Of a stretch of DNA of 64,000 nucleotides, positions 45,820 to 54,912 are shown piece after piece (position 1 is the stretch's first letter; each line of letters begins with the position of its first letter). Source of the DNA: Azospirillum canadense (GTDB taxonomy: Bacteria > Pseudomonadota > Alphaproteobacteria > Azospirillales > Azospirillaceae). The DNA is taken from the NCBI RefSeq assembly GCF_025961225.1, contig NZ_JAOQNG010000005.1:434001-498000 (forward strand), given 5' to 3'. Below the pieces are notes generated by a model that was not told the DNA's origin, made no database searches, and was given only the letters and a program-made list of their open reading frames with translations. The translations under genes were made by a program, and so were the position numbers.

Positions 45820-47076
45820 ATGCACGCACAGCTCTCGGTCCCGCCCAAAACTCTCCTCCTCTGCGACGGCCGCAAGGGCGGCACCGGCAAGACCACCGTC
45901 GCCATGGCCGCTGTCGAGTACCTGATGGGCGCGGTCCCGTACGCCGCGCTGCGCGCCTATGACCTCGACGGCATCCGGGGCGACCTGTTCCGCCGCTACC
46001 CCGGCATGACGGCGCCGGTGTCCGCCACCAGCGTTGACGCCTTCGGTTCCATCATCGACGACCTGACGAATCCCGCCTCCGGCGTCGAGATCGCGGTCGT
46101 CGACGTCGGCGCCCCGGCCGGCGAGGCCATCGACCGCTTCCTGATCGAAGCCGGCCCGCTCTACGCCGCCGAATCCGGCTTTCTGAGGATCGCCGCCCTG
46201 TGGGTCGTCGGCAGCACGCCGCGCTCGATGGAGCACCTGTCCGACGCCCTCACGGCCTGGGACGACGCGGGCCTGACGGACCTGGTCGACCTCACCATCG
46301 TTGCCAACGAGGGCCAGGGCAGCCGTTTCGATTTCGTCACCGCCTCCACGGCGGCCGCCGACCTCCCGCTCGTCCACTTCCCGCGCCTGGATGAGGAGGC
46401 CGCGCAGGAGGCCGCGAACTTCCGCTGCGGCTTCGGCGAGTACGTCAACCACCCGCGCACCGGTGACACACCGCCGTCGTTCGCCCGCCAGTCCATCGTG
46501 CGCCGTTGGCTGGGCCGCACCGCGGCGGCCTTCGACCACATCCCCCTGCTGGCGAGCCTGACCCAGGCTCCCTCCCTCGCCGCCTCCCCAGGTCCGGAGC
46601 CGCTCGACGCCACGCCGATGCTGACCGACGCCCTGGACGCCGCTCCACCCGCGGCGCAGGAGGCACGCGACGAGAGTCTTGTCACCGACGCCGCCCCGGC
46701 GTCCGTCGACCCGACGATGACGGCCGCTCCGACCGACGCCGCCACGGCTCCCCGACCGCAACCGTTGCTGCACACCCAGCCCCTTCCCTCCCAAACCTAT
46801 CTCACCACCGGCCCGGGCCACCCCGCTCCGCCCCACACCTCGGCCAACCACGGCCTCGGCGGCGCCGGCGACGGTGGCACCGTCCACAGCGCGGCGCCGC
46901 TCCCGAACGTTCACCCCCTTCCGCCCGCCCCCGGCCCCTACCTCCAGTCGGCGGCGATCCTATCCACGACTCCCGTCGCCCTGAGCCAACCGGCCAGCCC
47001 GCCGCCGCAGACCGCGGGACGCTGGGCGTCCACCGTTGGCGCATCGCCCAACGCCGTGCCGGACGCGGCGGCCTGA
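45820..47076 (+). CDS. ParA/MinD-family ATPase with Pro-rich tail (418 aa)
   Basis: It begins MHAQLSVPPKTLLLCDGRKG. The deviant Walker A motif KGGTGKTT is at 19-26, and VEIAVVDVGAPAG supplies the Walker B/switch Asp. Residues 1-250 form the ATPase; the remaining 170 are Pro/Ala-rich and probably disordered. It is the second ParA-like protein of the window and has no ParB-like gene immediately beside it, so a role in partition or in placing a pilus or transfer complex is open. A strong terminator follows. Confidence 0.75.
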   Translation: MHAQLSVPPKTLLLCDGRKGGTGKTTVAMAAVEYLMGAVPYAALRAYDLDGIRGDLFRRYPGMTAPVSATSVDAFGSIIDDLTNPASGVEIAVVDVGAPAGEAIDRFLIEAGPLYAAESGFLRIAALWVVGSTPRSMEHLSDALTAWDDAGLTDLVDLTIVANEGQGSRFDFVTASTAAADLPLVHFPRLDEEAAQEAANFRCGFGEYVNHPRTGDTPPSFARQSIVRRWLGRTAAAFDHIPLLASLTQAPSLAASPGPEPLDATPMLTDALDAAPPAAQEARDESLVTDAAPASVDPTMTAAPTDAATAPRPQPLLHTQPLPSQTYLTTGPGHPAPPHTSANHGLGGAGDGGTVHSAAPLPNVHPLPPAPGPYLQSAAILSTTPVALSQPASPPPQTAGRWASTVGASPNAVPDAAA

Positions 47077-47106
47077 TCCCCACCGTCGCACCGTTTGCCC
47101 CACCAC

Positions 47107-47130
47107 GAGGCCGCGACCGCGGCCTCTTTT
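47107..47130 (+). terminator. Strong Rho-independent terminator
   Basis: GAGGCCGCG (47107-47115) pairs with CGCGGCCTC (47118-47126), followed by TTTT. It lies 30 bases after the ParA-like stop. Confidence 0.85.
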
Positions 47131-47149
47131 CTTTCGCTCACGTTCACGC

Positions 47150-47155
47150 TATTCT
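47150..47155 (+). promoter_or_regulatory. -10 box of the pilin-like/fibre operon
   Basis: TATTCT within GCTATTCT. The 17-nt spaced upstream hexamer is TTTTCT (47127-47132), which overlaps the terminator tail. The downstream gene starts at 47197. Confidence 0.45.
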
Positions 47156-47196
47156 GTCTCCGCCATTTGTATTCGCGACTCGGCGGGTTCGGTTCC

Positions 47197-48261
47197 ATGT
47201 CCAACGCTCCCATCATCGCTGCCGCTCTCGCCGGGTCGCTCTCGGTCCTGTACGCCATGGACGGCGCCAACCGGGCGCAAGAGGCCGAGGACGTCCAATT
47301 CGACGCCCAGATCGGCGACGACCTCTCGGCGGCCGCCGACGCGCTCTCCACCTTCCTCGCCCCCCGGCAAGCCTACTACACGACCCAGTTCACCCTGAAA
47401 GCGGGCGGCGTCGGCACGATTGCGTGGTCCACCATCACAGCCGCCGTTCCCGACGCCCCATCCGCGACCAACCGCTTGGGCCAGTCCCTGTCCGTCGTGC
47501 TCCTCGGCAAGACCGGCTTCGACATGGACGGCAACGGCATCGCCTGCGAGTCCGACCCGGCGGAGCCCTGCCCCATCGACGCCTACGTCGTCACCAGCGG
47601 CGGCTCCACCGTCCCGGACGCCCGTTTGGCCGCCATCGCCAACCGCGTCACCCAATCCCGCGGCGGCGGCGTTTACGACGTCATCGGCAAGGTCAGCTCC
47701 ACCGCCCCGCACGACTACGCCGGTAGCGACGCCTGGGCCGTCCCCCGCGGCGCGTTCGGCGCCGCCCCCTGGCCCACCCCCGGCCACCCGGTCGCCCGCG
47801 TCGTCATCGGTGGCGCGAACACCGACATCACCACCCCCTCCCGTTATCCCCACCCCACCCGGAACAAATGGCACGCCAGCCAGGACTTCGCCGGCTGCGA
47901 CGATCCCAGCACTCCCGCCGTTGAAACGACCGCCGGCTGCAAGATCACCAACGCCGGCGACGTTACCCTCGCCACCGGCCAGTCCTTGGCGGGCGCGGTC
48001 TTCAAGCCCTACCCCGCCGCCGACGGCGCCGTGCTGACCAAGCCGACCTGCCCGACCGGCACGTCGCCGCAAGCCGTGACCGCCCTCGAACGCGCGGTGC
48101 CCGACAGTCTCGGAACGCCCAACGCCGGCCCCCGCTCCTGGCTTGAAGACACCAGCGCCACCACCTGGACCGCCCGCATCCGGTTTGCCACGCAAAATGG
48201 CGAAATCGCGCCCTCCGATCCCAGCTACGCCCGCCTCAGCGTCTTTCCTTATTGCAGCTAG
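47197..48261 (+). CDS. Putative pilin/PilV-like exported protein (354 aa)
   Basis: It begins MSNAPIIAAALAGSLSVLYA, a hydrophobic N-terminal helix followed by helical polar sequence (EDVQFDAQIGDDLSAAADAL). This layout recalls type IV prepilin or PilV tip proteins, although no GFxxxE cleavage motif is present. Four paired cysteines occur (CESDPAEPC; CDDPSTPAVETTAGC). The next gene starts 11 bases after the stop and encodes an exported repeat protein, so the two are one operon. The pilin call is weak. Confidence 0.55.
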   Translation: MSNAPIIAAALAGSLSVLYAMDGANRAQEAEDVQFDAQIGDDLSAAADALSTFLAPRQAYYTTQFTLKAGGVGTIAWSTITAAVPDAPSATNRLGQSLSVVLLGKTGFDMDGNGIACESDPAEPCPIDAYVVTSGGSTVPDARLAAIANRVTQSRGGGVYDVIGKVSSTAPHDYAGSDAWAVPRGAFGAAPWPTPGHPVARVVIGGANTDITTPSRYPHPTRNKWHASQDFAGCDDPSTPAVETTAGCKITNAGDVTLATGQSLAGAVFKPYPAADGAVLTKPTCPTGTSPQAVTALERAVPDSLGTPNAGPRSWLEDTSATTWTARIRFATQNGEIAPSDPSYARLSVFPYCS

Positions 48262-48272
48262 AGAGCACCGCC

Positions 48273-49187
48273 ATGCGCAAACGGCTTCTTCTCACGACTT
48301 GCTCCGCGGCCTTCGTCCTCGTCGCGCTGCCGGCGGCCTCCTTCGCCCAGCAGAGCCAGTCCTCCGTCCTTCCCGCCGGTCAGGGCCTCACGGTCACCAT
48401 GCCCGCCGGTTACACCAAACCAGACGCGAAGCACGCCGACACCGCGACCACCGCCGACAACGCAACGGCGGCCGGCTACGCCGACAACGCGGGCAAACTT
48501 GGCGGCCAAATCGCGGCCAACCTCCGCGTCAACAGCGCCGCCACCGCGGACAACGCGACCAACGCGACCAACGCGATCAACGCGATCAACGCCAGCAAGG
48601 CGACCACGGCCAACGAGGCGAAAGGCCTCGCCAGCGGCGCGACGATCGACGGCTCGATGGTCACCGGCAGCGTGGCCTCCGCTCTGAACGCCAATTACGC
48701 CGGGAGTTCTGGCTACGCCACGAGCGCCGGCACCGCCGGCACAGCGACGCAGGCCAATCAGCTGTACAACAATTATACGGGCGCCTACGACTGGGCGAGC
48801 AATCTTCGGGTGGGCGTGTCCGGTTATTCCGACAATTCCGGCACAGCGGCGCAAGCCAACCAGTTGTATAACAACTACACGGGCGGCTACGATTGGGCGA
48901 GCAACTTGAGAGTCGGCGTGGCCAGCGCTGCGGATCAGGCAACCCGCGCTGTCACCTTGTACAACAACTACACGGGCGCGTATGATTACGCCAGCAACCT
49001 CAAGGTTGGAACCTCCGGTTACTCGGACAATTCGGGCTATTCGGGGAGTTCTGGGTACGCGGGCAGTGCCGGATACGCGGGTAGCGCCGGGAACGGGGTA
49101 TCGGGCTATGTCTCTGCCGGCAACTGCTTCAACATATATATGGCGAACGGCGGCGTTGCGCAGGCGTGCGCCGACCTCGGTCACTGA
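48273..49187 (+). CDS. Exported repetitive fibre/adhesin-like protein (304 aa)
   Basis: The signal peptide is MRKRLLLTTCSAAFVLVALP, with cleavage after SFA. A first region has ADTATTADNATAAGYADNAG-type tracts like phage tail-fibre stalks. Three 33-34-residue repeats follow: LYNNYTGAYDWASNLRVGVS, LYNNYTGGYDWASNLRVGVA and LYNNYTGAYDYASNLKVGTS. A GYxGSSGYAGSAG region ends it with two cysteines. Codons differ between repeats although the amino acids agree, which suggests selection on the protein. It is probably a surface fibre or adhesin, cotranscribed with the pilin-like gene. Confidence 0.7.
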   Translation: MRKRLLLTTCSAAFVLVALPAASFAQQSQSSVLPAGQGLTVTMPAGYTKPDAKHADTATTADNATAAGYADNAGKLGGQIAANLRVNSAATADNATNATNAINAINASKATTANEAKGLASGATIDGSMVTGSVASALNANYAGSSGYATSAGTAGTATQANQLYNNYTGAYDWASNLRVGVSGYSDNSGTAAQANQLYNNYTGGYDWASNLRVGVASAADQATRAVTLYNNYTGAYDYASNLKVGTSGYSDNSGYSGSSGYAGSAGYAGSAGNGVSGYVSAGNCFNIYMANGGVAQACADLGH

Positions 49188-49318
49188 TCCCCGTCAACCG
49201 CATCGGCAGCGTGTCCGGGAACCCGCGGATGGCTGACGGGATGCTGACGATTGCCGCTGCGTGCCAGTCCTCGCGGGGACGGCGCTCCGCGGGGGAGCCA
49301 TCGCAGAAGGAATGCAGG

Positions 49319-49792
49319 ATGGAGCGCGTTGCCAGTCTCATGTCGTGCCACCGTCGCCCCTTGCCCAACGGCGGGTACCGCCTGCATCTCACGGAAGCCG
49401 TAAGCCCCGACGGTTCTCCGGTGCCGACTCCCGACGTCATCCTGGTGCTGCCGGAGCATGATGCCGCGCTGTTCCGGGCGTCCACGCGTCATGTGCTCGA
49501 GGACCACATGATTGTCCTCGCGCTCGAAGTCCGCTTCGGTGATTTGCGCGACCACCGCGCGATTGCCGCCGCGCTCCACCCTCTCGGTCCGGCGCTTCGG
49601 GCCTGGGGCATTGGCCTGGATCTGGATCGCGCCGCTTTGCGCAGCCGCGCTTTGAGCGACAGCGAGATCGAGGCCGCCCTTCCGCCCTTTCACGCGGCGG
49701 TCACCGCCTTGTACGGCCTCCTCCGGCTCCCCGCTGCCGGACCATCGCTTCGGTCGCTCACCACACCGCACCTCGCGTGCGGTGCCGTCTGA
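49319..49792 (+). CDS. Hypothetical protein (157 aa)
   Basis: The start at 49319 (MERVASLMSCHRRPLPNGGY) follows AAGGAATGCAGG. The protein is alpha/beta with two acidic helices (ALEVRFGDLRDHRAIAAALH, then DSEIEAALPPFHAAVTALYG). No known motif is recognised. It separates the fibre operon from the metalloprotease gene. Confidence 0.6.
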   Translation: MERVASLMSCHRRPLPNGGYRLHLTEAVSPDGSPVPTPDVILVLPEHDAALFRASTRHVLEDHMIVLALEVRFGDLRDHRAIAAALHPLGPALRAWGIGLDLDRAALRSRALSDSEIEAALPPFHAAVTALYGLLRLPAAGPSLRSLTTPHLACGAV

Positions 49793-49930
49793 CGGGCCCG
49801 CGGACAGCCGCCCCAAGCCCTCCGCCACCGGCGCGACGGCAACTCTATGTTGCCGAGCTTTCGTCGGAGCCTATGCGCCGAGCGCATGACGCCACACCCT
49901 GTTCTCCCTTCGCATTCCCGGAATTTCCCC

Positions 49931-49936
49931 TATACT
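49931..49936 (+). promoter_or_regulatory. -10 box (TATACT) upstream of the metalloprotease
   Basis: The box lies 75 bases before the chosen start. The hexamer TTCGCA at 49909-49914 is a possible -35 (16-nt spacing). Confidence 0.45.
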
Positions 49937-50010
49937 GCACACCAGAACGCCGAAAGACATCCTACGATTACACTCGCGCCGGAACAAATTGATCAATGGG
50001 AGATTGGTTA

Positions 50011-52074
50011 ATGTCCATCACCACCTGGGTTCCCACAACCAGTCCGACGGTCTTCGCCCTGTCCTCGGCGAATCGCCCGACCACGGACGTCGATGGAGGG
50101 CCGCTGGGTCGGGACCCGGCGTCGCTGGCGGCCGGCGTGATCACCGTGCCGGTGACCCTGTCCGATCCGTCGCTGGCGTTGATCGAGCCGAGCCAACCGG
50201 CTTGGGAAACGCCGTTCCTCTTCGGCAAATGGGGCTCCAGCAGCGCCGCTGCGCCGGTCACGCTGACCTACAGCTTCTACGAGACCGGCAGCCCGGCCAT
50301 CGGCTCGGCCAGTCAGGCGGCGCCACTGGACGCCGCCCACCGCAACGCCATCCGCAGCGGCTTCGCCGCCTTCGCCGACATTACCAACCTGACGTTTGTG
50401 GAGGTTGCGGAGACCGCGCAGACCATCGGCCAATTGCGGTTCATCGACGACCGGGCGCTTGACAACAACACCTTCACCGCCGCTTACACGTCGATGCCAC
50501 TGATCGGCGACGCCGAGAGCGGCCTCGTTGCCTTCGATGTGGATCGGTTTGGCGTCACCGACGACGTCAGCCGCGGGGGCCTGGTGTACGGGATGATGGT
50601 GCATGAGATCGGCCACGCGCTCGGCCTCACCCATTCCTTTGACGCCGACGACGTGAAGCCGAGCGCCGGCGACCCTCGCGCGACTTCCGGACAGTGGCAT
50701 ACCGGCTGGACGATGATGGCCTACACCCGGCCGGGCGCCGACCTGCTGCCCAGTGGCCAACGCCATGATCCGATCGGACCGATGATCGCCGATGTGGCCG
50801 TGCTGCAGGCGTACTACGGCGCCAACCGGACCACGCGCACCGGCGACGACGTGTACCACCTGGACGGCCGCTACCCCGCCGCCGCACTGTGGGACGCCGG
50901 GGGGACCGACACCATCGATGCCTCGCAGGCGGCCGTCACGTTGCCCGGCGAACAGGGGACGGGCGCCGTTCTTCGGCGCCCGGGCGACCCGCTCCCCGCC
51001 GGCGCCACTTATTTCACCACGTGGTCGGGCATCGACCTTGACCTGCGGCCGGGGCAGATCACCCCGCATGTCGCCATTGCCTTCGGGACGGCGATCGAGA
51101 ACGCGATCGGCAGCCGTGGGCACGACCGCATCACCGGCACTGACCCCGGCGTCCTGACGGCGGGAGACGGCACCACGACGACGACCTCCGGCAACAACCG
51201 TCTGGACGGAGGGGCCGGCGACGACACGATCCTGGGCCTGGGCGGCGACGACACACTGATCGGCGGCTCGGGCAACAACCTGCTCGACGGCGGCGCCGGC
51301 GACGACACGACGCTGTTCGGCGTCGCCTCCACCGCCGTCACGGTGGCGGTCGAGGGCACGGACCTGATCGTCACGGGTGCCGGATTCGTCGACCGGATGC
51401 GCGGCATCGAGCATTTGGGTTTCACCGACCGCACCATCACTGCCGCGGACGCTCCGACGCTGCTCGCGCCGACGACCCCGACGCCGCCAACGACGCCATC
51501 AACGCCGACAACGCCCCAGCCGGTGGTGATCGACCCCGGCCGACGGCTGGCGATCACCGTCGGAGGCGTGGCCAAAGAGTTTGCGATGGATCGCTACGTC
51601 GGCCCGGTGGGCTACTTGCAGAACAGCTTCGTCGGCAGCGACGACGTCGAGGCGATCGCCGGCACCCCCAACGCCGATTTCATCAACTCCAGGGGCGGCA
51701 TGGACGCGATCGACGGCGGCGCCGGCGACGACGTCCTCGACGGCGGGACGGAGTCGAACTTCCTCACCGGAGGCGCCGGCTGGGACACCTTCTTCGTCGA
51801 CGGCCGCGGCGGCGGCGTGACATGGTCGACCGTGACCGACCTGGAGAAGGGCGAGTGGGTCACCGCCTGGGGGTGGCGGCCAGGTGTGTCCAAGATGACC
51901 TGGGAAGAAATGGCGGGCGCCGAGGGGGCCAAGGGGGCGACGGCGCGCATCGACCTCAACGGCAACGGCAGCATCGACATGTCGATGACCATCGCCGGCA
52001 AAACGTCGGGAGCGATCTTCACCTCGCCCGGGCAGGTTGGCGACTCGGCCTATCTCGCTTTCGCCATCAAATAA
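50011..52074 (+). CDS. Serralysin-type RTX metalloprotease (M10B), type I secreted
   Basis: This 687-aa protein starts at ATG 50011 after GGGAG; ATG 49996 is alternative. The zinc site is HEIGHALGLTH (198-208) and the Met-turn is WTMMAY (233-238), as in serralysins. A peptidase M10 serralysin C-terminal region follows (ATYFTTWSGIDLDLRPG), with RTX calcium-binding nonapeptides (GGAGDDTILGLGGDDTLIGG, then GGAGDDVLDGG near 572). There is no signal peptide, which fits secretion by a type I (ABC/MFP/OMP) system; none is in the window. A Pro/Thr linker near 485-500 separates two RTX blocks. Confidence 0.88.
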   Translation: MSITTWVPTTSPTVFALSSANRPTTDVDGGPLGRDPASLAAGVITVPVTLSDPSLALIEPSQPAWETPFLFGKWGSSSAAAPVTLTYSFYETGSPAIGSASQAAPLDAAHRNAIRSGFAAFADITNLTFVEVAETAQTIGQLRFIDDRALDNNTFTAAYTSMPLIGDAESGLVAFDVDRFGVTDDVSRGGLVYGMMVHEIGHALGLTHSFDADDVKPSAGDPRATSGQWHTGWTMMAYTRPGADLLPSGQRHDPIGPMIADVAVLQAYYGANRTTRTGDDVYHLDGRYPAAALWDAGGTDTIDASQAAVTLPGEQGTGAVLRRPGDPLPAGATYFTTWSGIDLDLRPGQITPHVAIAFGTAIENAIGSRGHDRITGTDPGVLTAGDGTTTTTSGNNRLDGGAGDDTILGLGGDDTLIGGSGNNLLDGGAGDDTTLFGVASTAVTVAVEGTDLIVTGAGFVDRMRGIEHLGFTDRTITAADAPTLLAPTTPTPPTTPSTPTTPQPVVIDPGRRLAITVGGVAKEFAMDRYVGPVGYLQNSFVGSDDVEAIAGTPNADFINSRGGMDAIDGGAGDDVLDGGTESNFLTGGAGWDTFFVDGRGGGVTWSTVTDLEKGEWVTAWGWRPGVSKMTWEEMAGAEGAKGATARIDLNGNGSIDMSMTIAGKTSGAIFTSPGQVGDSAYLAFAIK

Positions 52075-52303
52075 CCATACCGCCGCGCGCGGGGCCCTCT
52101 GTTCCAGTGCGCGGCGAGGCACGTCGCCGAGCGCCATCACCCCCTCCACGATACGCGCTCCTCGATGGCGCACCGGCCCGCAGGTTTTGCCAACCCCAAC
52201 GCAAAGGTCGCCATTCTGGGCCGCCTTTATCGTCCGTGCGCACCCGTCTCGTCGTGTCATACCGACCGCAAGTGAATGGTTTCAATGAGCCGCTGGCCAT
52301 CCC

Positions 52304-52426
52304 ATGTTCCTGGGCATGGGAAGCAAGGTTCATTTGGTCCGTCACCTCGATGAAGCGGAACTGTATCGGCTCTATCGGGAAGAGAAGGACGGGACGCAGC
52401 GTTCGCATCTGCAGATCATCTGGCTG
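52304..52426 (+). pseudogene. IS630-type transposase N-terminal fragment
   Basis: VHLVRHLDEAELYRLYREEK followed by DGTQRSHLQIIWL matches the first helices of another IS630 subgroup. Similarity breaks after IIWL, and a later piece in another frame (GIRQVLQP...) may be its damaged continuation. It lies beside the IS1634-like insertion. Confidence 0.5.
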
Positions 52427-52548
52427 CCCGGCCCATGCGCAGCAAGGCACGGGTATCCGGCAGGTTCTCCAGCCCCTGTTCGCGGTCGATGGACAGACGC
52501 GCCGAGTTCCTTCGGTTTTTCAGGGGCTTGCGCCGGGCGGATTCCGGG

Positions 52549-54320
52549 CGTGTGTCTAGGAGTTCTCCGAGGTTGGAGTGGCCTCGGCAACGCTCAGAAC
52601 GAGCTTCGGCGTTGAAACGCCGAGCTTTTTCAGCAGCTCGGCGAGCTCGGAGGCGATCCGGGTGCGCTGAACAATAGTCCGACTTTCCGTCCGGTAGCGC
52701 ACCGCCTTCAGCGCGGCGAGTGCATGGGCGATACGCGCCCACGGCAGCGCGCAGCGGATCTCGGCGGCCCGCTGCATCTGCAAGGCCAGCACGCACAGCT
52801 TGACGTGTGCCTCGATGCGCCGCGCTGTCCAGTGAAACATTGGCCGCACTTCCAGCCCGCTTTGCTTCATGCGGCGGAAACAGGCCTCAATGATCCAGGC
52901 GCCTTTGTAGCCCAAGGCGACATCCTCGGCTGACAGCGTGTCGTCGTTGGTGATCACCACGAACTTGCCGTCGAACTTCTCCGCCGCCTTCACCTTCGCC
53001 GTGTCCAGCTTCGGGCGACCGCGCCAGTCGGCGCTGAGGTAGCGGCCATACCGGCGCGAGGCCATCAGCTGGCAAGCCGCCTTGGGGTGATCGACGTCCC
53101 GCTCGTTGAGCCGCGTGATCTCCGCCTCGAGCTCGGCCAGGATCTGCTCGCGGTGCTGGCGCTGCCGCTCGGCCTCTTGCGGGTTCACGCACAGCACGTA
53201 GCGCCGCCGCCGCTCGCCGTCACCGACCCAAACCTCCTTCACCTGCAGGTTCGCCGCCACCGTCTTGTAACGCCCTGGCCGGGTCAGCACCTCGGTCTCG
53301 ATGTCGCGAACCTTGCGCATCGGCACCGCCAGGATGTAGCGCCCCAGCCCACGGCTAAGCGTCGCCAGGTTTTCGGCCGAGTACATTCCGGCATCGCCGA
53401 CGAACACGCAGCGCCCAAGCCGCCAAGCCCGCAGGTCGTCCTTGATGCGCGCGACCGTCGTCACGTCGGCGGTGTCGCCCGGCAGCACCCAGGAGCGCAC
53501 CGGCATGCCGTCGCGCGTCACCGCCATGGCAATGATCACCTGCGGGTGGGTATCACGACCCTCTTTGGAGTGGCCGCGGCGGCGCAGCGGCGCGAACAGC
53601 CGTCCGGCCCACTCCTGCTCGTCCTCGTCCGCCTCGGCGATCTCGAAATAGGCGGTGGTGGTGTCGTAGAAGATCAGGTCGACATCGAGGCGGAACAGGT
53701 CGGCAGCCTTGAGGAAGACGTCGCGCTCGATCTCGTCGGCCCAGACAGCCAAAAAGTCGAGAGCGCGATAAAGCTGATCGACCTTGAGCCCGCGGGCCTC
53801 CGGCATCCAGGCGACGTTTGGCAGCCAACGTTCGGCGCAGGCCAGTTTGGAACCAGGGTCCTCCAGCCGGTTGGCGGCCATGGCGAACAGCGCGATCTCG
53901 TGCGGGGCGCTCAGCCCGACCTTGGCGGCGCGCTGCCGGATCGCCTCGCCTATGCCGAGCTCCTCCCACAGCGTGCGCGCGGCGAGCACCACACCGAGAT
54001 CGAAAACGGCGTCGATCGCGATGTCCGGAACCGCGGTCGCCCCGGTGACCACGGCCTCGCCTTCGTCGAGGACGCGGTTGATGCTCTTCACCAGCCGCTT
54101 CAGCGCCTCGCAGTCGACTTGGTCGGCGCGGCCGAAGTTGTGGACAACGCGCGCCTCGGCTCGCCGGGCCTGGGCGTTCCAGGTATTCTCCGCGAGTGCG
54201 TAGTAGGTGACGGTCGAGCCGTCCTTGTTCCGGCGTTCGGTGATCCGCAGGTACATGCCCAGAGGATAAGCCGTTGCGCCGTGTTGCCCAACGCCTCTTC
54301 TGGCTAGTCGTGTGTCTAGG
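52549..54320 (-). mobile_element. IS1634-like (IS4 superfamily) insertion sequence
   Basis: The transposase gene fills the element. The 12-mer CGTGTGTCTAGG occurs at both margins (52549-52560 and 54309-54320) in the same orientation. It therefore either contains the target duplication or overlaps the element ends. The transposase stop TAG is part of the left copy. Inverted repeats are not obvious, so the exact ends are uncertain by several bases. Confidence 0.65.
52556..54256 (-). CDS. IS1634-family transposase (566 aa, intact)
   Basis: It begins MYLRITERRNKDGSTVTYYA. Motifs of the IS1634/IS4 DDE group: VDLIFYDTTTAYFEIAE (first Asp), GRCVFVGDAGMYSAENLATL (second Asp) and GYKGAWIIEACFRRMKQSGL (YREK-like Glu region). 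The length matches intact family members and no internal stop is seen, so the element may be active. Confidence 0.85.
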   Translation of the reverse strand: MYLRITERRNKDGSTVTYYALAENTWNAQARRAEARVVHNFGRADQVDCEALKRLVKSINRVLDEGEAVVTGATAVPDIAIDAVFDLGVVLAARTLWEELGIGEAIRQRAAKVGLSAPHEIALFAMAANRLEDPGSKLACAERWLPNVAWMPEARGLKVDQLYRALDFLAVWADEIERDVFLKAADLFRLDVDLIFYDTTTAYFEIAEADEDEQEWAGRLFAPLRRRGHSKEGRDTHPQVIIAMAVTRDGMPVRSWVLPGDTADVTTVARIKDDLRAWRLGRCVFVGDAGMYSAENLATLSRGLGRYILAVPMRKVRDIETEVLTRPGRYKTVAANLQVKEVWVGDGERRRRYVLCVNPQEAERQRQHREQILAELEAEITRLNERDVDHPKAACQLMASRRYGRYLSADWRGRPKLDTAKVKAAEKFDGKFVVITNDDTLSAEDVALGYKGAWIIEACFRRMKQSGLEVRPMFHWTARRIEAHVKLCVLALQMQRAAEIRCALPWARIAHALAALKAVRYRTESRTIVQRTRIASELAELLKKLGVSTPKLVLSVAEATPTSENS

Positions 54321-54356
54321 CATTGCGCGCCGATGCCGCCGCGCGCCGACTCAGCT

Positions 54357-54782
54357 TCACGTCAAATCAAGCACTTGAGCGCTGCAGGGCCGCTCACGTG
54401 TGCCCAGTGACCGCGAACTCGGGTCCAGGCGCGAGATGGTGGCTTGCGAGCATAGGTCGCGCTCGGACGGCAGCCGCTCCAGGGCTATTTTGAACAGCGG
54501 ATCGGAGCGCAGACTGTCGGCATCGTTGCCGTCCTCGTAGCCCGCGGCGATGGCCAGCAGGCGGAAGCCGATGATGTCGGCCAACGGATGCACGGTGCGC
54601 GTAGGATCGCGCGGATCCTTGAGGCAGGCGGCCAACCGTTCGGCCACGCGCAGCCGCTGTTCGACCTCGCGCAGGACCAGCAGCCCACCATCGGAGGACA
54701 AGCGGCCGCCATCAAAGCGCCCGATCACCGGCTTTCCAGCCAGGGGTGACAGACCGGGCAGCGTCGGCGTAGGATCAACCAT
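54357..54782 (-). pseudogene. IS1380-family transposase N-terminal fragment
   Basis: From ATG 54782: GKPVIGRFDGGRLSSDGGLL, LADIIGFRLLAIAAGYEDGN, DADSLRSDPLFKIALERLPS and ERDLCSQATISRLD are typical IS1380 N-terminal blocks. Similarity ends at ISRLD, and the last 20 residues to the stop at 54357 are unrelated. About 120 of some 440 residues remain. Confidence 0.8.
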
Positions 54783-54912
54783 GGCGGGTGGGCGCTCCGG
54801 AAACGGCAGGAGTTGGCGTCAGCACCCAAATCCTACGGCCGCTCAACGGATGCCGCTACACCGGCCAACCCCGGTGCATAATCGCAGCTAACAGACCCTA
54901 AATTACCATCAT

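Noticed and set aside
48749..49040. Regularly spaced repeats considered as a CRISPR-like array
   Set aside because: The repeats are in-frame protein repeats with synonymous differences; no conserved DNA repeat of CRISPR type.
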